In this document: positions 57,102 through 64,000 of the stretch, piece after piece
Position numbering within the stretch: the first letter of the stretch is position 1
Layout of the letters: the number at the start of each line of letters is the position of its first letter
Assembly: GCA_026400835.1 (NCBI GenBank)
Contig: JAPLOA010000076.1
Location: 186,001-250,000, forward strand
Length of the DNA stretch: 64,000 nt
Source: Planctomycetales bacterium
GTDB taxonomy: Bacteria > Planctomycetota > Planctomycetia > Planctomycetales > Planctomycetaceae
Reading direction: 5' to 3'
The notes under the pieces: model-generated
The model's database searches: none
Seen by the model: only the letters and a program-made list of their open reading frames with translations
What the model was told of the DNA's origin: nothing
Translations under genes and position numbers: made by a program

Positions 57102-57686
57102 ATGCAGAACATGCTGCATCTTCACTCAACATCACCCGACCGCTGGCTTCTTCAGGTGAAACAACACCTCGCAGATGTCCTGATTGACCATGCGCACTGC
57201 GAACAGAAGGCCGCCTCAACGGCCATGGATCTCATGTTCGACTACGTCGAAAATGAAGATCTCTGCCATGAAATGACGGAAATCGTTCGAGAAGAACTGG
57301 AACATTTTGAACTCGTCCGAAAACTGCTGAAAGACCGCAGCATTCGTTTTCTGCGGCTCAAGCCCGGAACTTACGGACGGAAACTCAAAGAACTTGTTCG
57401 GCGTCAGGAACCACAGCGAGCTGTCGATCGCCTGCTGGTAGCAGCGTTGATTGAAGCTCGCAGTTGCGAAAGATTTGTTCTTCTGAGAGATCATCTGGAG
57501 GATCCTGCACTACAGGCATTTTATGGCAGCCTGTACGAGTCTGAAGCACGGCATCATGCAACCTATGTTCGTCTGGCAAAGCAATTCTCCGATGATCACT
57601 CTGTCAACCTGCGGCTGCAGGAACTGGCGGTGCTGGAAGCTGCAATTGTAGAGGAAGGATGTGAGCTTCCTCGTGTTCATAGTTAA
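57102..57686 (+). CDS. miaE: tRNA-(ms2io6A37) hydroxylase
   Basis: 194 residues. MiaE hydroxylates the isopentenyl group of ms2i6A37 in tRNAs using a di-iron centre. The four-helix-bundle ligand pattern is visible: E34 in HCEQKAAS, E65xxH68 in REELEHFE, then ARSCERF and the second ExxH in YESEARHH. The opening LHSTSPDRWLLQVKQHL is also family-like. The ATG at 57102 is used; an ATG at 57111 is an alternative. No other tRNA-modification gene is nearby, so its i6A-making partners must be elsewhere. MiaE is patchily distributed among bacteria. Confidence 0.93.
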   Translation: MQNMLHLHSTSPDRWLLQVKQHLADVLIDHAHCEQKAASTAMDLMFDYVENEDLCHEMTEIVREELEHFELVRKLLKDRSIRFLRLKPGTYGRKLKELVRRQEPQRAVDRLLVAALIEARSCERFVLLRDHLEDPALQAFYGSLYESEARHHATYVRLAKQFSDDHSVNLRLQELAVLEAAIVEEGCELPRVHS

Positions 57687-57897
57687 AAGAGTAGCTGGCT
57701 AATCTTACTGGACTTCCGGCATTCATGAATAAGAGGCCCTGACAAAACCGGGACGGGCACCATCGGCGGCGGCTTTTCTCTATGATTCCGGGACCTCTAC
57801 AGGAACCAGGCCCGGTTTTATTAGCCGTTCCAAATACCATTCTTATGTCTTCCGCTTCCATAGGTTCCCAACCGCATATCTTTTTACGAGCCACAAC

Positions 57898-59916
57898 GTG
57901 ACATCTCCCAGCTCAGGTCATGACGAGTACGCTTTTATTCTTACCTGGGATGGGGCCAGTTGGCGTGACGTAGTACGGTTGCGTCAGGGCCACGTTACCA
58001 CGATCGGTCGCTCGGCAACGAATCGGATTGTCCTTGAAGATGATGCCAGCAGCCGAAATCACTGCGAGATCTTCTTCTCCGACGGTGAATGGCGTCTGCG
58101 TGATCTGAAGAGCCGGAACGGCACGAGCGTTCGTGGAAAGACCGTCTCCGGCGATTTCACGTTGCAGTCGGGTGATGTGATCAGCATCGGTGAATGTCGA
58201 CTGGCATTTACTACAAGCCTGGAATCAGCGCCGGTTTCTCCGCCCGGATTGCCAGGGGCACCGGGTGAGCGGGCCACGTCGCCGACGCAAACGGCCGTCA
58301 GCCATGAACGCGAGCCCAGCATTCTGCATCGAACGGCGAAACCTGAATTCCTGTCCCCGGGCGCTGCCTCAGCAAGTGCCCTCAATTATGGTGCTGAGCT
58401 GGCTAAGCTGTATGGACTTGGACTTGAAATGGGGGCCGCCAAAACTCGCCAGCAACTGACCGATGTTGTTCTGGTCAGCCTCGCCCGTGAAACGGTTGCC
58501 AGCATCTCCGCCATTCTGCTTGCGTCGCAGGAAGCCGGCGGCCCGCCAATGCCATCTGACCTTCACGTTGTCGCCTATCACAGCTTGAAAGATCTGCCCT
58601 ATCGAAGGGTCTCCGACAACCTTTCCCGCGTTGTTCTCTCTCGCCGCGAAGCCATCCTCGCCCGCGACGTTGGTGATGATCGTCAGTTGTCCGTGTTTGA
58701 CAGCCTCGGAGAAATGAAAGCCCTCAGTGTCATCTGCGCGCCGATCACCTCGGCCGAACGCGTTCTCGGATTGATTCATCTGTACTCGACGAATCCTGAC
58801 AATCCGCTGGATAAACATGATCTCGAATTTACACTCGCAGTGGCCAATCAGCTCGCCGTTTCACTCGGGCACCTTCACGAACGCGACTCGCTTCAAACCG
58901 GCCTGGCTCAGGCTCGCAGTGTTAACGAATCTCTTCGTTCTCAATTGTCACAGGAACAAAACCTGATCGGCGAAACCGCCAGCATGACAGAGCTGAAGGA
59001 ACGTATCTCGCTGATCGCCGAAACTCACGCCAATGTTTTAATTCGTGGTGAGAGCGGATGTGGAAAAGAACTGATCGCGCGGAGTATTCATTCGCTTAGC
59101 CCACGAAAAGATGCACCGTTTGTCTGCATCAACTGCGCGGCATTAAACGAAAGCCTTCTTGAAAGTGAACTGTTCGGCCACGAAAAAGGTGCGTTCACCG
59201 GGGCCGTGGATCGGAAAATCGGACGATTTGAACAGGCGGACGGTGGCACTCTGTTCCTGGATGAAGTCGGTGAAATGAGTCCGTCGATCCAGGCAAAGTT
59301 CCTGCGAGTTCTGGAAGGTTACCCGTTTGAACGAATCGGCGGACGCAAACCCATTCAGGTCAATGTCCGGATCGTGGCCGCTACCAATCGAGATCTCGAA
59401 GAGGCCGTTGAAGATGGTGACTTCCGGAAAGACCTTTACTTTCGCCTGCAAGTGGCTGAGATCACCGCCAGCCCGCTTCGTGAACGTCGAGATGACATCG
59501 AGCTGCTCGCGAACGCGTTCCTGAAAAAGTTTGTCGAGAAAACCGGTCGCGTCATCAAGGGCTTTACCGACGAAGCGATGCAATTGCTGCGCGAATACAA
59601 CTGGCCGGGAAATGTCCGGGAACTGCAGAACACGATCGAAAGAACCGTAATTCTCTGTCGAAACGAAGTCGTTCGCGTTTCCGACATTCAGTTGTCCAGC
59701 CTTGGCAGTCGCCCTGCAGCCCCGGTCATTGATCGTGGTACTCCCGGAGAGTACCGTGAAGTGTCCATGGCCGACATTGAGCAGGAACATATCCTGAAAA
59801 CTCTGGAACACACCGGGTGGAATAAATCAAAATCTGCCCAGATCCTGGGGATCGAACGTTCCACGCTGGATCGAAAACTAAAAAGGTATCATGTCCCCCG
59901 CCCCCTGACAGACTGA
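57898..59916 (+). CDS. FHA-GAF-sigma54 activator (bacterial enhancer-binding protein)
   Basis: 672 residues from a GTG at 57898. Domain order: FHA domain (about 30-103: [27 protein letters not shown]) that binds phosphothreonine peptides; a GAF-type domain (about 190-330); an AAA+ sigma54 domain with Walker A GESGCGKE (384-391), the sigma54-contacting GAFTGA loop (431-436) and Walker B GGTLFLDE (449-456); and a Fis-type HTH at the C-terminus ([23 protein letters not shown]). It should activate sigma54 promoters in response to a phosphoprotein signal. The next gene starts three bases after its stop, so the pair is cotranscribed. Confidence 0.95.
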   Translation: MTSPSSGHDEYAFILTWDGASWRDVVRLRQGHVTTIGRSATNRIVLEDDASSRNHCEIFFSDGEWRLRDLKSRNGTSVRGKTVSGDFTLQSGDVISIGECRLAFTTSLESAPVSPPGLPGAPGERATSPTQTAVSHEREPSILHRTAKPEFLSPGAASASALNYGAELAKLYGLGLEMGAAKTRQQLTDVVLVSLARETVASISAILLASQEAGGPPMPSDLHVVAYHSLKDLPYRRVSDNLSRVVLSRREAILARDVGDDRQLSVFDSLGEMKALSVICAPITSAERVLGLIHLYSTNPDNPLDKHDLEFTLAVANQLAVSLGHLHERDSLQTGLAQARSVNESLRSQLSQEQNLIGETASMTELKERISLIAETHANVLIRGESGCGKELIARSIHSLSPRKDAPFVCINCAALNESLLESELFGHEKGAFTGAVDRKIGRFEQADGGTLFLDEVGEMSPSIQAKFLRVLEGYPFERIGGRKPIQVNVRIVAATNRDLEEAVEDGDFRKDLYFRLQVAEITASPLRERRDDIELLANAFLKKFVEKTGRVIKGFTDEAMQLLREYNWPGNVRELQNTIERTVILCRNEVVRVSDIQLSSLGSRPAAPVIDRGTPGEYREVSMADIEQEHILKTLEHTGWNKSKSAQILGIERSTLDRKLKRYHVPRPLTD

Positions 59917-59918
59917 CC

Positions 59919-60734
59919 ATGCCTGTTTCATTTGAATGCCCAAATTGTGGCCGCCCAACTCGAGTCGCTGACGACCTTGCTGGCCGGCGTATTCGCTGCC
60001 CGGGCTGCAAAGAACCTGTGACTGTCCCCAGTGAAGAAATCATTGACGTCGAAGACGTTCAGATTGCAGCGCCTCAGCCAGCCCGTCGAACCCGTCGACC
60101 GTTTGAAGAAGAGGCAGAACGAAAAGCGGCTCCACGACCAACGAAATCCATCACGCTCGACAACGATACTCATGCCTCAAATCCGGGCGGTGTTCGAGTC
60201 AACATTCTGAAGTACTGGAGCTCCTTTCCTCGCTGGCCCACGATCTGGATCGTCGCGACCACTCTTTTCAGCCTCGGGGCTATTGTTTCCACGGCGATGC
60301 TGGTCTTCGCAATCCTGAGCGGAATCCTCCTGTGGTTGTATTGGACCCGGGTCCGCGAACACTTCCTGAACGGCTGCGCGTTGCCCGGAATTATTATCTC
60401 TGTCGAACATCAGTTAGTCGCATTCTGTACGGATCTGTCGACAGGCGACGGCAGCTATCCTGCAATTCGAATTCTACGTCAGCCAATTTACAAAATGTGC
60501 GATGGCCCGCCTCGGAAGAATCAACGTGTGGTGGGAGTTGCGGTGTACGAACCGGCTCCGGATCAGAATGATCACTGGGCTACGTTCCATCCGAAACTTG
60601 CAGGTTGCGTTACGAACGACCGGCGAGCTGTGCAAGCCACGTTCGATTCTATTGACGAAAGCGACTGGCAGGAACTGATTGATTACCTTCATGAGATTCC
60701 ACGAAAGACGGAAGGTCTGCATCGGCTTTGGTAG
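59919..60734 (+). CDS. Zinc-ribbon membrane protein (DUF3239-like)
   Basis: 271 residues; ATG three bases past the activator stop. Two CxxC pairs at residues 7-36 (FECPNCGR and RCPGCKE) form an MJ0042-type zinc ribbon. A charged linker follows, then a double hydrophobic helix (about 107-145), then a soluble C-terminal domain beginning VREHFLNGCALPGIIISVEHQLVAF that resembles DUF3239. The coupling to a sigma54 activator suggests either a sensor or a target of the same stress response, but this is inference. A similar ribbon begins the M48 protein at the window start. Confidence 0.75.
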   Translation: MPVSFECPNCGRPTRVADDLAGRRIRCPGCKEPVTVPSEEIIDVEDVQIAAPQPARRTRRPFEEEAERKAAPRPTKSITLDNDTHASNPGGVRVNILKYWSSFPRWPTIWIVATTLFSLGAIVSTAMLVFAILSGILLWLYWTRVREHFLNGCALPGIIISVEHQLVAFCTDLSTGDGSYPAIRILRQPIYKMCDGPPRKNQRVVGVAVYEPAPDQNDHWATFHPKLAGCVTNDRRAVQATFDSIDESDWQELIDYLHEIPRKTEGLHRLW

Positions 60735-60973
60735 GAATCACCCGTGCTCTGGATAAGTGAAGATCCGGGTGCGTTTCCCCCCGGTTCCCCGCAGACTTTC
60801 TGCCGACGCAGTCACGAGCAATTCTCCCACCGGAATCGAGTCTGCATAATCGTCAGATTCTGCAGAGACTTCTTCCTGCGTAAACCACAGGTTCTCAGTT
60901 CTCTTAGTCAGAGGGCTTCTGGGAGGTAGACTTTGTTGCTTGTCTTTCTCGGGAACGACAATGAGTCCTTAAA

Positions 60974-61456
60974 ATGCTACAGATGATCTACACAAGCGAA
61001 GCGAAGAAGAAATTCTCGCCTGGTGAACTGCAGGCGTTGATGCTGACTGCACGCCGCAATAATGACCGTTCCGGTATCACAGGAATGTTACTTTACGAGG
61101 ACGGTACTTTTCTTCAGGTTCTCGAGGGCGAAAATGAAGTTGTTGAAACAACGTACCAGCGAATTGCTGCCGACAATCGACACGACAAGATCATGCTGAT
61201 TGCCCGTTTCGAGATCGACCACAGATCGTTTCACGACTGGGAAATGGGGTTCTTTGATGCCTCTGGCGGCAAACTGTTACAACTGCCCGGCTACAGCAAT
61301 TTCCTGAACAAGAAAACGGTGGAACTCGAGACCCTTGAAGACGGTGATAAGGCTCGGGAAGTTCTTCTGAACTTTAAGTTGGGTGCCTGGCACAGACGTG
61401 CGTTACCTGCGCAGCCCGCCCATCCCCATCACGCCTCAACATATCACGAACCATGA
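60974..61456 (+). CDS. BLUF-domain blue-light sensor
   Basis: 160 residues, essentially one BLUF domain with a short tail. BLUF proteins bind FAD and switch hydrogen bonding on blue light. Key residues line up with AppA spacing: Y6, N30, Q48, W89 and M91 (offsets 24, 42, 83 and 85 from the Tyr). The motif GMLLYEDGTFLQVLEG is classical. There is no output domain, so signalling must be through a partner protein. It is convergent with a methyltransferase gene 12 bases away. Confidence 0.95.
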   Translation: MLQMIYTSEAKKKFSPGELQALMLTARRNNDRSGITGMLLYEDGTFLQVLEGENEVVETTYQRIAADNRHDKIMLIARFEIDHRSFHDWEMGFFDASGGKLLQLPGYSNFLNKKTVELETLEDGDKAREVLLNFKLGAWHRRALPAQPAHPHHASTYHEP

Positions 61457-61468
61457 GCCCTGCAGAAT

Positions 61469-62119
61469 CTAGGACTCTTTACGAAGGTGTTGCACCCAGG
61501 CAGGCGGCACATTCAGCCAGATATTGTCGCGACGGATTCGACATCGATCACAGTGCCCTCGCAATGTCTGATCTATTGAACTGATCCGAACTCTTTCCGC
61601 GCCATGCGTGATAGCTTTTCGAACGGGTCTCACATACATGTACTCGAAGTAACTGAGAACTCCACCGGGCTTCAGAAGACGGAAATAGGTCTCCGTGATC
61701 GAAGTCACAAGGTCTGCCGGAAAGTTATTCAGAGGAAGCCCGGAGATCACAAAGTGATAGGGTTCTGCCGCAACGAAGTCCTGCACGGGCAGTTGGTGAA
61801 TTGTCGCCTGAGTTCGAACACGATGCCAATCGCCCTCGCTATCAAAACGAGCTTTCAGGATTGAGACGAACTCTTCATTCAGCTCAACCAGATCAAAAAC
61901 GTCTCCAGGCCGAAGCAGCTTCACAATGGCTTCCGTCACCGGTCCGGTTCCCGGCCCGATCTCCAGCACACGCACGGGAGTCGCCCCATTTCGTGCGGCC
62001 AGAAAGCTGGTCATGGACCGTGCCAGAAAGCGACTACTGGGAGCAATTGCCCCCGTCGTTTCGAACCGCTGTCGAAACTGGCGAAAGAAGGCTGCCTGGT
62101 TCTTCAGGGCGGAAAACAT
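61469..62119 (-). CDS. Class I SAM methyltransferase, PmtA-like phospholipid N-methyltransferase
   Basis: 216 residues, cytoplasmic. Motif I VLEIGPGTG (51-59), acidic motif II LVELNEEF, and SGLPLNNFP, which resembles the substrate segment in PmtA-type phosphatidylethanolamine N-methyltransferases; the GAIAPSSRFLARSM opening is also typical. PmtA makes phosphatidylcholine from phosphatidylethanolamine. The C-terminal tail has a cysteine/arginine-rich stretch (LRGHCDRCRIRRDN). A general methyltransferase is the fallback call. Confidence 0.8.
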   Translation of the reverse strand: MFSALKNQAAFFRQFRQRFETTGAIAPSSRFLARSMTSFLAARNGATPVRVLEIGPGTGPVTEAIVKLLRPGDVFDLVELNEEFVSILKARFDSEGDWHRVRTQATIHQLPVQDFVAAEPYHFVISGLPLNNFPADLVTSITETYFRLLKPGGVLSYFEYMYVRPVRKAITHGAERVRISSIDQTLRGHCDRCRIRRDNIWLNVPPAWVQHLRKES

Positions 62120-62199
62120 AGTCGCCTATCAATCCATCAACGAAGAAACCCGACCAGAAATTTGGCCGGGCTTCGAGCGCATTCAGCATATCAATTAAA

Positions 62200-62283
62200 T
62201 GCGAGAGGGGGGAGTTGAACCCCCACGCCGTTTAAGGCACAGGATCCTAAATCCAGCGCGTCTGCCAATTTCGCCACTCTCGC
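62200..62283 (-). tRNA. tRNA-Leu (anticodon UAG)
   Basis: 84 bases on the minus strand. Seven-base acceptor stem pairs perfectly, discriminator A, D-arm with GG, anticodon loop TTTAGGA (anticodon TAG), variable arm of 15 bases, and perfect five-base T stem. CCA is not encoded. One oddity is a U-U mismatch in the second base pair of the anticodon stem (positions 28-42). It reads CUA leucine codons. Confidence 0.95.
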
Positions 62284-62507
62284 TGCTGATGCCAACTACG
62301 CACATTGAAAAGACGTTCGTCGTGCTGAGGCGTGGAATAGTGCCAAGTCGTCGACCTGAATTCAACTGTCGACACACAATGTGTGCAAGGTTCGCGTCGA
62401 TTATCTTCTTTTCAGGCCGTTTCTCCTGATTTGCCCAATCCGGGAACCCCGAAAATTTCTGATGCCTGGCCAAAACCAGCACAAATTCAGGAAGCAATCT
62501 GAAGTGA

Positions 62508-62837
62508 CGAAGCCATCTGATCGTCGATAACCATGCCACGCACAAGCACCCCAAAGTTCAGAACTGGCTGAAGCGTCACAAGAGATTCCACATGCACTTT
62601 ACCCCGACCAGCAGTTCATGGCTGAACGTTATCGAACGCTGGTTCCGCGACATTACCTGCAATCGAGTTCGCAACGGAGTCTTCCGCAGCGTGGAGCAAT
62701 TGGAACAGGCGATCAGGGACTATATTGACCATCACAACGCAAACCCAAAGACATTCGTGTGGACGAAGAAAGCGGAAGACATTCTGGAAAAAGTGAAGCG
62801 AGCCAGAGCGGCACTCAATAAGATCTCATCTGAGTGA
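62508..62837 (+). pseudogene. IS630-family transposase remnant
   Basis: Only the last part of the transposase survives. From about 62508 the frame reads LIVDNHATHKHPKVQNWL, then HFTPTSSSWLNVIERWFRDIT and a C-terminal helical end (ALNKISSE) at the stop. VDNHATHKH carries the second Asp of the DDE triad, and the Glu in NVIERWF is the third. The N-terminal DNA-binding half is absent and a stop codon precedes the open part, so the copy is inactive. The ATG at 62592 is not a real start. No flanking inverted repeats could be identified by eye. Confidence 0.85.
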
Positions 62838-63786
62838 GACACTACACTGGCACAAGTGGCGAAGGAGTCCTCGTAGATCTCCCCAATCGGTGTTTCCTGT
62901 TCGCGAAGATCGTCGATGGTTCCGTTGTTATTTTAGTCTGTCTCAGAATCCACAGGCAGCCGCAGATTCCCATCCTTGCTGCGTCTGATCGCGCAAACAT
63001 CATCAACGTTTTGCTCAATCTTAGCCACTTCACTTCTTTGTTCAGCAGCAGATAGGTTGGATCGTCTGCCGGTGTGAACTCGGAAATCCCGGAGTGACCG
63101 TGCTCACGCATTTCATCGGCGTAGCCAGTGGCAAATCCATCAATCGAACCGCGCAATTACGCTCGCTCAGTTTATCGCGAGATAAACGCCGCCGCAGATC
63201 AGAATCATCGCTGAACTTCTGAGAACGCCACGGTGCCTTTTGTCGAACGAACGACTGAAAAAATAGTGATCAGCCAGCAATACCCCAACAAGCGTCAGGA
63301 CTGCAAATGTGATTACGTCAAGATTTCATTGCGGGATCAGATTCAGCATGGAGCACGCTACTCGAAACAAAGGCCCCGGATCGCCTTTCAGCAAACCGTT
63401 GACCAACAAGTACGGGATCCCCGATGAGATTAATCTCACTGTAGTGAACGGCAGGATCTCTTCGCAGACATTGGCATTCGATCAAAGACACCCAACATGA
63501 CAAATGTGTTGTGCACTTGCTGATTGAAGCGTTTTTGTTTCATTCGGCCCAAATCCCAACTGATAACGACTCCTCTCAATACGCTCAGTGGGATTATGCG
63601 ACGCGAATTCACCGGACAGGTTGTAGCGATTAGCGCGGAATGTGCGTCTTTTGTGGATGACATATCGACAGCCGCAGCAGGTGATTCCACCAAAACGTTC
63701 TTCACTGTAAGCACGTTGAAATTTTGCGACCTAGGCTTGAAGACCGTCGGGCACGTCGATCCGGAAATTGAAGTGTTCCCACTGAC
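62838..63786. other. Gene-poor stretch after the transposase remnant
   Basis: About 950 bases without a gene I can support. Open frames exist (minus strand 62842-63156; plus strand 63524-63790, starting at TTG) but neither has a recognisable domain. The plus-strand frame ends in a TTGA overlap with the next gene, which keeps it possible as a short coupled gene of 88 residues. The stretch may contain worn-out gene fragments, given the adjacent mobile remnant. Confidence 0.4.
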
Positions 63787-64000
63787 TTGAGAAATTCGCT
63801 CCCCTCACTCTGGTCGCGTCAGCAGGACGATCCCGTGCAGTTAATCGGACAACAACCACCCGCTAAGCTCGCAGAAAAGTCGCCCGCTCATGGTGCTTTG
63901 TCATTGCCAGGTGAACGCGCGTTGGTACTTGTGGTTGATGACGAGCGAATCAATCGAGAGATCCTGAGCCGCATGCTGTCACGCAATGGGCATGATGTCC
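63787..64000 (+). CDS. Response regulator receiver protein (5' part only)
   Basis: 71 codons visible before the window ends; start is a TTG at 63787 or a later GTG (63835). From about residue 47 it reads ERALVLVVDDERINREILSRML, the first strand and helix of a CheY-like receiver domain with the acidic pair (DDE). The phosphoacceptor Asp lies beyond the window. The output domain is unknown. It may be a single-domain or a multi-domain regulator. Confidence 0.8.
   Translation, partial: MRNSLPSLWSRQQDDPVQLIGQQPPAKLAEKSPAHGALSLPGERALVLVVDDERINREILSRMLSRNGHDV

Noticed and set aside
60744-60929. 61-residue frame between the zinc-ribbon and BLUF genes
   Set aside because: No domain, no ribosome-binding site, and an unusual mix of Phe/Cys/Arg; probably spurious.
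62200-62837. tRNA-Leu beside a transposase remnant as the edge of a genomic island
   Set aside because: The remnant lies on the 5' side of the tRNA gene, whereas integrases use the 3' end; no integrase gene or direct repeat of the tRNA end was seen.

Overview
The window is about 64 kb of chromosome from a member of the Planctomycetota, most likely order Planctomycetales. I infer this from family content, not from a marker gene. Typical planctomycete families present are: a DUF1549/DUF1553 cytochrome-c protein with CxxCH motifs; a DUF1559 pilin-like protein; DUF1080 and TAT-exported Gfo/Idh proteins; a sulfatase with EF-hands; large secreted PQQ-type propellers; an ASPIC/UnbV (CRTAC1) protein; LRR proteins with the 'TDAGLAHL' repeat; and MJ0042-type zinc ribbons. 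I see no rRNA, CRISPR array, prophage or plasmid functions. There is one tRNA (Leu, anticodon UAG) and one decayed IS630-type transposase.

Layout. 1-8.4 kb: a truncated M48 metalloprotease, a PEGA lipoprotein, an LRR/coiled-coil protein, a DUF1549/1553 protein and a PQQ-propeller membrane protein. 8.5-17 kb: a secreted degradation set (ceramidase-like, GH16, sulfatase, DUF1080, Gfo/Idh) with ilvD inside it. 17-22.2 kb: an M50 protease, then a leftward envelope cluster (DUF1559, lipoprotein, polytopic membrane protein, TPR protein). 22.7-33.2 kb: two giant paralogous PQQ-propeller proteins, each with a methyltransferase-like domain between two propellers, flanking an ASPIC/UnbV protein and a TPR protein. 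33.2-37.4 kb: a tightly packed leftward operon for an oxyanion (molybdate/tungstate-type) ABC transporter whose binding protein is a tandem duplication, followed by a MoaD-like protein and a degenerate E1-like protein. 37.6-50.3 kb: mixed genes (a malectin-like gene remnant, a lipoprotein, an LRR lipoprotein, hemL, a sugar transferase, a radical SAM protein, a phosphoesterase, a coiled-coil protein, an enolase-superfamily dehydratase, argC). 50.7-56.9 kb: a 2040-residue protein that looks like an inverse autotransporter, with a metzincin protease inside a beta-helix passenger. 57-62.1 kb: miaE, an FHA-GAF-sigma54 activator, a zinc-ribbon membrane protein, a BLUF photoreceptor and a PmtA-like methyltransferase. 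62.2-64 kb: tRNA-Leu, the transposase remnant, almost 1 kb without a convincing gene, and the start of a response regulator.

How genes work together. The Mod-type operon is the clearest functional unit (uptake plus sulfur-carrier-like chemistry). The DUF1080 and Gfo/Idh genes fit the 3-keto-glycoside route and sit beside GH16 and sulfatase genes, which suggests processing of marine-type polysaccharides. The most unusual items are the inverse-autotransporter/metzincin fusion, the propeller-methyltransferase chimeras and the tandem-binding-protein/degenerate-E1 operon.
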